A program made the translations under genes and the position numbers. Below are positions 51,901 to 60,900 of a stretch of DNA of 64,000 nt, in pieces. The stretch's first letter is position 1; every line of letters starts with the position of its first letter. Source of the DNA: Neelides folsomi (taxonomy: Eukaryota; Arthropoda; Collembola; Neelipleona; Neelidae); NCBI GenBank assembly GCA_034687125.1, contig JAQGBZ010000064.1, positions 1-64,000 of the forward strand, given 5' to 3'. The notes beneath the pieces were generated by a model. It did not search any database, was not told the DNA's origin, and saw only the letters and a program-made list of their open reading frames with translations.

Positions 51901-54900
51901 ATTAGATTTAATAGAAAAAGATAAAACTTCATTCCAATGGTAGAAAAATGTTTGGATAATTATTGTTTAAAAGAAAAACGATGAATCGTTTGCCAGGAAT
52001 GCGTTGATGAATGAATGGTGATACTTTAGATGTTGAGAAGAATGGAGGATTCCCAATTAAATATTTATCCATCAACGATTAAGGAATTGTTCGGACATGA
52101 TCATCTTATTGCCAGAGTCCATTAAAGGAATAATAGGGTAAAGAAACTCAGATAGGATTATAATGTGTGGTGATGAGAGTTTTAAGAGAAATGAGAAGTT
52201 GATGACTTCATTGAATTCTCTTCGTTTCGGCTCGATGCTTCAGTTAAGTCCAGTCCTCTGTCTCCTATTGTATTTCCTGTGGGCTGTCCCCCAACAGCTC
52301 AAGGTGCTTGTACACCAGCTTTTGAGCCTACACACGAAATTGTATAAGGAAGAGGAGAAGCTCTTCTATTTTAGTAAAGGAATTTTTAGGAGGGTTGGAG
52401 TTTGGCCAAGAGAGAATGAGTTCTCTTTAAGCCGGTATTCTGATTTTATGAATGTTTAATTTACCGTAGCCAACTTTATATTTACATTATAGCCAGGAGA
52501 AGAGGAAGTGAGGATGGGGAAGAGAAGGAGTGAATTATGAATTCCATATTACACTCAAGTTCAATACTTTCTATTCCCTTTACAGAGATATTAAATTAAG
52601 AAATGAGTCAAATGAATCATGAGATGAGATATTTGTAGCTCATTAGGATAGGATATGGGCAAAGACAGGATGTAGGGAGTTTTTAAAATTGCTTTCACTC
52701 ACTTCACAGTTAAATGTGTATATTTTGAATTGCTTCATCGATTAAAGCTATTGATATTAACAGCCAACAATTAGCCACAATTAAATATTAAACTTTATGA
52801 TTGCTTTCAACTAATGTAAGAGATACATTTAAAATAAGTAGTTGTTAATGTAGCAATTGAAGATAACATGTTATACTTTATAGCGGCTTAGCCATTCGCT
52901 CAAACTACTACTACCTTTAGTTTTAATAAATGTTTGTTTAAATATTTAATTTATGAAAGTGGAGAAAAGTATTTGATTTGGGATTTGTGGGGAATTCGAA
53001 GGTGGCCCGTAAGTTAGCCATGGTTGAAGCCGATTTGGAACGTGCTGAGGAACGTGCCGAAACCGGTGAATCGTGAGTAAACGAATATTCAAGTTAATCC
53101 ATGGTTTTCTTTTCATTTTGCTCCTCGTTTAAGCATTTGTAATTTTTATATTTTTTATGCATTCGAGTGGTATTTTTTAGCTGTACAAATATGAATTTTC
53201 GTTTAATGCTAAAATTACGCTTCAACTTCAATTGACACTTTTGTAAACAATACGAATTGTTTTGACTCGCTTACGGTTAATTGTAAATCAACCAACCAAC
53301 CAACTTGTATGACGTTAATAATATTATTATTTAAAGAACTATAATTTCAAAAATATCCAATTCTTAAAAGATTGTCACACTTTTAAGCATGAACTTATTC
53401 GACATGACACCAGCGATCTTACTTATAAGGCAATCTTATAATTTATGAAGTTTGGGCAAAAAATGTTCAAAAAGCTCTCTTGGCCAAAGTGGCGAACAGA
53501 TTTGTTTTCGTAATTTCCTTTAAACCCTCACGCACCATTCACTTTGACATTATATTTTGAGTTGTTTTTTTACTCGTGACTAACCATTTGTTTCTAACCT
53601 TTATTTTACGTTCGATTTGCTGTGTCCCGTGTGCGTTTGACGTGCGAAACCTTAGGTCGCTCGGAAGCTAGTTATGATGGAACAAGATCTAGAGAGAGCC
53701 GAAGAGAGAGCCGATCAAGGGGAATCGTATGTGACTAACCATTCCGTTTTACATTAATTGGTTTTTCGCTTCTTTTGATTTGCTATTTTTTGAAAACTAA
53801 TAAATAATGTATTTGTCTATCAAAGGTCATATGGGCAAAATAATAAAAAAACTTTTGTATTTTTAAAGGAAAATCGTTGAGCTGGAGGAGGAGTTAAGAG
53901 TTGTCGGAAACAACCTTAAGTCATTGGAAGTGTCTGAGGAGAAGGTATGATCACACATAAATTAAACATCTATTATAAATTATTTTATACATTACTTTAT
54001 CTATAAATATTATAAATAATTTATATAAAATATTTTAAACTATACAATTTATATAAATTCGGAATGTAAATTATTTAAGAATTGTTCGAATCAAACCACA
54101 TTTAAGTGATTATAGTTATCTATCAGAATATTGATATTTGTATTTGTATACGAATTATTTAAATGCCAAATTTCTATTCCTTTTTCCTTCAAATACCAAT
54201 AACCAAACGAATTATCCTGTAAGGTTTAGGTCAGAAAGGAAAACAAGCATGAAAGTGTTGAAAATTGAGATTAGAAGAGAAATCTTTACCATTTACCACA
54301 GTGCTTTATAAATACATGTAGTTAGATTCGAGAGATTTTTACTTTAACAAAAACTTAGGATTAGGATTTGTATCTTATTAACCTTGCAATAGACTGTACC
54401 AGCTCTCGAGTTCTTTATTATTTCCTATTTAGTAGATAAATTATTTTCCCTTTATTCGTTCCTATTATTTTTACGAAATTTTAAATTAAATAGTTTTTAT
54501 TCCCCCGATGAAACCCTTATTTAACCTATTTTGTACTCTTTTTATTATTACTTATTTTGTAATTTATTCTTAAATTATTTATTCAATGAAAGAGATTTAT
54601 AATTTATTTTTATTTTCCTTCATTTCCTATTCCTCTTCATTTACCCTTGTGGACCAATTCGGGACACGAACTTGTTGGCTTCGTGTGTGATGGGTCTTTG
54701 AATGTGAACACAGGCTCGTCAACGTGAAGACGAATTTAAAGAACAGATTAAGAACATGACTGCTAGGCTGAAGCAGGTACAAATTAAAGGCCTACACGTG
54801 TCTGAATCGAGACACAGGCACCTACAGGACTTCTCACTCCCGGACAAAACATTCCTTTTATGTTCCCCAACCACCTTTTGTGCAAAGTTGAATTTTAAAT

Positions 54901-57900
54901 TTCATTTTTATAAATGTTGAATTTTTAAATGTATTTTTTCCATATTTTTCCTTGCTTTCCTCTTAAAATATTTTTCTACTTTTCGTTTCTTATTTGTGTT
55001 TGATAAAGCATAGAAGCTATGTAATGACCTAATATAGCCTGTGTGAACTTTTTTCTTACTAATGAAAGGCTCGATGATTAAGTCCACCAATGTTAACTTT
55101 AAAACGGTTTTCCTATGACGTTTGAACAATAATGATGATGTAACAAAATAATTATGATCCTTTACAAGGCAAGATAGTGGAGAAGTGTCCATTTAGGGAA
55201 GTAGGAATAAAGTAGTACATATAAGGGCATCTTTATGCCTAAATTTTTCCGATTCTCTGACCCACTAGTCAACAACATGAATCGAAGGCTCTTATTGCAA
55301 GATAGAAAGATATAAGGCAGATACAAAATAGGATTTACGCCAAAAGGGAACAATACTTATTAGCTTTTGTATAAAAGAACAAGTCTGTTAAGTATGGTAT
55401 AATACTCAGGCAAATCAACGTGAGGAGGAGTATAAGGGCCAGATCAAGATGCTCACGACGCGGCTCAAGGAGGTACACACCAGATCGAGTGTCCATACAT
55501 TCTCCTTGACATGACGGACAAAATGACACCTTAAAAACTGACACACACGACCCTCACACCTTTTATTTACTTTACCCGAGACTAATTGAGAATAATTGTC
55601 TCCGTGGGATGTTCCCACTTATTGAAACTTGTTCAACAGTTTCAAACTTCCTTTATTTCTTTATCTTTTCATGCTACAGAGTGGCGAATTTATTAGAACA
55701 TTATTATGTACATGGCTTCGAGCACATTCACTAAAGTATTTCATTTTCCACTTTAACTATTTTTTTAAATAACCAATTTTCTTTATAAATAACGAACGTA
55801 GTTTTTGGGACTCTCAAACTTTGGGAGAAACAAGAGCCTATCAGTTTATTAAATTGAACTACTAAATACTTGACATTGTAGGTCTTCCTCAATGCCTTTG
55901 CCTGAACGAAGGGCAATTTATTATAGAAAACCCTCCTTCATTTTTAGCTACCTTGTATAGATATCATTTATGAAAGTAGGCATCTCCTTTTATGATTATT
56001 TTAATTTACGCTACCATTCGTAAACACATTTAGTGGTAGAGAGGGCGATTCATTATTTTTCATGTAGAACTTTACTTAAATGTTAGCCGAGTTGGATAAA
56101 CCTTTAATTTTATGTAGCTAACTTTGTTCAACCACTTTACTACTGGACGAGGTGGAGTTGGCTATATATGGATTTGAGTTTGATTTAATAATGTGTTCAG
56201 CGACGAGTTCCTCCTTTTTCCTATGACCTCATGAATTAACAAGTTTACTCCTTGTCTCCTAAATTTACAATTGGCATGTATTTTCTAACGATTTTCCTAA
56301 TACGTATACGAATATTTTTTCTTATAATAGTCAATAATGCAAAGAGTTTTTAATTAAGGTTTGAATTAACAGAGTGATTAGTTTTAAATTAATACTAAAA
56401 AATGATGTGATAATAATTCTTTAACGTTTGAAACTAACGAAAGCATGGTTTTCTTTTTCTTTTATGTATTGTGGCGTTCAGGCTTCTCAAATGGAAGAAG
56501 CCTATGCCATTCAAATTCGTGGCGTGTCTGACTCCCTCAAAGAAGTAAGTTTTACGAGAACAAAAGACTTCGAAGTGTGAGAAATTGTGGACAATTCTCA
56601 ATGGAGTGACATTTTTAAGACATTTTACTTAATACATCCTCAAGTATAAATTGCTTAATTTGTTGTATTGTAAGTTTTAGCATTGCTTGCCCGCAAAAAC
56701 ATTAAATAATTTGATTCAATATTATTCTTCGAGATCATCATTATCAATCTTACAATATTTTACTATACATACATATTTCAACCTTTTCTATATTAATACA
56801 TGGCCTGTCTGTCCTAACGAGTCCAATAATATTGTTTATTGTAGTTATTATATTATATGTTTAAAGAAGGGATTGTATGGTTGAATTCTCCCAGTTGTCA
56901 CCACTGAAGAAGATGGAATGAAATGTGTGGTTGTTCCGAATTTGAATTCGAATGAGCTTAAGGCACGCTAGATGGGAAAGCCGTTACTTTGTTGAACACG
57001 ATACGAGAGAGAAGCAAATAAGGGAAGGATAGATGGATGAAGGATCTCTTTTCTTCCTCACTTTCTACCTAATCGCAATCCTTTCTCGTGGAATAAAGAG
57101 ATTTTTTTCTCTCTCTCGTTTTTGAGATTAGAAAGGAATCCCCTGAGAGTTGAAATGAAGTAAACTCGTAAAGAAATGGAATTAGGGAAAAGTCTTTAGA
57201 TAAAATAAGATGAAGTGTTTTTCTTAATCGTAGCTCATTACTCATTTGCTACTTCATTACTTTATTACCCTCTTTATCATTGACTCGAGCGTTTTTCTCA
57301 TCCCTTTTTACACAAAAAAGTTATTAGCCATCACCCTTCTAAACACCATATTTTATGTGTTTAATTTTTAATCTTATTTCTTTTTATTCCATTTGTTAAC
57401 TTGTATGATAAAAGATTATTTACAACTCGTCTTATACTCTCCGTCATGAGATTTTATTTCATCTAAAATGGAATAAGTTAAAGTTTCGTTTTGTGTTTGA
57501 AAATAGAAAAGATTTATTTATGCGAGGTTTCGTATATGTAATGGATAATGTATTTATTTGTATTGTATTTATTCTTTTGTTGATGGAAGGACCAAATAGA
57601 GAAATAAATGGAATCCCTGAGTGAAGGGAGTATAAAAGAAAGGAGGAGAGTAAAGCTCCTTTGGCAATGAGAGAAACGTGAAATGAAAAGTCTCTGTCAC
57701 TCTCATTTGAAATGAGAGAAGAAGAAAAGAGATGACTTCCGGAGCTTAGGAGCTACACACATTTTAAAAAAATAATTCTCCTGGATTTTCATGGCTGGGC
57801 TAAGGAATAAAGAACAAAGAGATTCGAAATATACTATAAAGGTCGAAGGTAGTACACAACGATAAATCCACCATCAAAAACCCATAAAGTAAAGAAAGAA

Positions 57901-60900
57901 TTTTGGTGATAGGAAAAGATGTTGAAAATCGAAAAGTTTTTATAAATCCTTTAAACGATGCCTTTCATAGATAGCTCTTCATAACTTTCTACCCGGAGTT
58001 TTCAGCGCCCTCGTAAATATGATTGTTTAGTACGCTTTCGCCCTATTTGGCCCCTTTAATTCACCCTTTTTCATTTTATTCAGTCATGGTAAAAAAAGGA
58101 GTCGAATAGTAAAATCCCCCTTTGTTTATGAATTGGACCTTCGAAAGAGCAAAGGACATAAAATTGAGGATTTCCTTTGAAAATAAAGAGAGTTTAATAG
58201 GACTGATGATGGTGCTAGTGAGGAATAAATGCTCAAATGCTTTACCGCTTGTCTTAACTAATAAAAAATATTATATTCCATCCTGTCAACCCCTTTCCCC
58301 CTTCAATGTTTCTCATATCACTTTTGCATGGAAAAATGCTTCTGTTTGTTATGTCTGGATGTCAGAGTGTGATTATGAGGTTCTCTAAGTAAGGTAAGAT
58401 TTAACTTGAAAGGGACGGAGGACGATTAAGCTTCCCTTTGTACATAGTATTGTATTTTAAGCTTGAGTGAGTTTGAAGTCCAAGTTGTATTTTGAGTATG
58501 AGACACTGTAATTCTCACTTCCTCCTCGCTTCCTCCAAGTAAGTCACAATTCATGTAAGACTACATTTATGGGAAAATGAAGAGCTGAACAAATCCAACT
58601 GCTTGCTTAGCTTTCACTTCGCTTCCTCTCCTCTATAAATACTGCATCTGCTATGTCTGGCCGCGGCCGTAAGTATTTTCTCTGTACTATGGATTTGGAA
58701 CATAAACTTGGGTTTTTTCATGACTTTCTACAAATTCCATTTTAATTGTTCTCGTCTTTCAACCATATGCTTATGCTATGTACGTTCAACTATTGTTCCG
58801 ACTGTCCTCAAAGAGTTAAAGCATCAAAACCATTTGGTATTTTATAAACATGAAATATTTGATTTAAAAAAATTAAATTTGATGCTTTCACTCAAGACCT
58901 TTCAAATCATCTTGTATGTAAATGTCTGTTAATGTCTGACGATTGACGATCCCTTGAAAATGTCCATTCTGCCCTTATAGTTGTTATATTTACTAACTTT
59001 GCTCCCGACTTTTGACACAATACTCACAAACCGATTCCCCATATTGGGCAATTAAATAATATGAGGGATTGAAATGATAGGCTGAGGCCCGTGCGGAGTT
59101 CGCTGAGAGGTCCGTGCAGAAGTTGCAGAAGGAAGTCGACAGACTGGAAGGTAATCTACAACTCCTTACTAAAACTTCATCTCATATTCATATCAAATAT
59201 TTACATTTATTTGCAATGTTCATAGGGTTGTATATATGATGCATGATTATTATTTGATTATATGCAAATATGATGTATTTAATAAAAAATGTAATATTGT
59301 ATATAAGTATATAATGTAATATAAATGTAGTATATTGGTATTTGACATATCTAATACATATTATGTATTTAATACGTTTAAAGTAAACGTTAAATTAAGT
59401 AGGGCCCTATTTTAACTATTGATTCTGTAAAAGGGTCGCGAATGTTAAATTATTCTTGATATAAGTAGTAATAAGTAATGTTTAAGTGATAAATGTTGTT
59501 AGTTATTATTATTATTAGGAAAAATGATAAATTAGATAGTTAGCTTGATTCATTTATCTAGAAATTTATCCATTACTGAGTTATTCTTATCATTTATTCG
59601 AGTCTTAAGTTGGATTTATGAATCACCACACTGTATTTACAGAGAAGAGAAACAAAACAAATATAACGAGAGTATTAATCATGAAATTCTCTGGGAGATG
59701 TGAAGAATTACATTTAGTATTAGGATGAAGTGGAGGGCATCGAGGTAGTTACGATATTCGTTAATGGGGAGCCTTTCTCTCCTCGGAGACTAAAATTAAT
59801 TACAAATGTCAACAGATAATAATTTATCATTGTCTCTTCATCTAATAAAGCCCTTCTTGTGGGGGTTTGGAGCTAGGAGTAAGTCGTAAGTGGAGGGATC
59901 TATTTTTTCCGTTTCAATAGAGCTAGAAGTGCCATTTATTATTTAATGATTAGACTCCCTCATGATGTATTAAGGCGTAGGTGGAGAAAAATTAATAAAT
60001 AAGATTGAATGCCGGGTTGAAGAGAAATGTGTTGTCTTCTCGTAGATGATTTGATTGGGGAGAGAGAGAAGAGCAGAATAATCCAAGAAGAAATGGAAGC
60101 CACTTTACAGGATATCCAGAACATGTGATTTTTTTATTTTTATTTTGGGGTGGGGGGTCTTTCATTCTCTAGCAAGCAAGCTCTATAGCTTACGATCACA
60201 ACTTAAATGTAGAAGGTGATGGGACGCATTAAAAAATATCTCGCGTATTCTCAAGCTATTATTTCAAGGCATTTTCTCCCGGCTCATTTATTACTCGAAG
60301 CTTTTCAGTAAATACAAATCATTGAAGAAGAAGGTGGAGTTTCTCTTTCCTAAACCAAAAAGGAAAAGGAAGGAAGTGTATAAAAGAATTGGTGGGGGTT
60401 AAAGGTCGAGGCTATTGGAGTTCTTAGAATTTTTTCTATTATAGAAAATGGGACTATCAGTCTATGGAATCGATTAACTTCGTACTTATGACAAGAGAAA
60501 GTAAACTTCTTGAGTCTTCAGGAACCCACTTTCCCCCCAATTCCCCTGTTTTTGTAAGAGTGGAGAGGAGTGGAGAAATTTCTTTTATTTCCACTCCGTT
60601 TTTCCTCTCTCGGGTCAAGTATTCCATTTAGACTGGGGGGAAAAGGTTGGAGATGAAGAGCCGTTGGGTAAATGGACTCAAGTGGTTAAATTTTTAAAGG
60701 GATTGTTTGAAAGGGAAGTGGACACGATGGACTTTACGTGTCCAATTCAGAAAGGAACACTTTCAGGCACTTTGAAGAAAGAGAAACTCCTCCACCTCCT
60801 TCAATTTCTTTTAAGAGCTAAATCACTAAAAAATTTCCCCATCTTGACCTGACAGAGAGTTGAGAGCAAATTGGGGAATTCTCTACTGGAGAATTTACTA

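Noticed and set aside
58708-58932. 74-codon ORF in a tropomyosin intron
   Set aside because: AT-driven composition, no heptads, no suitable acceptor/donor phases.
60664-60852. 62-codon ORF between tropomyosin terminal exons
   Set aside because: No coiled-coil heptads and no acceptor in phase 1; probably chance in 3' UTR/intron.
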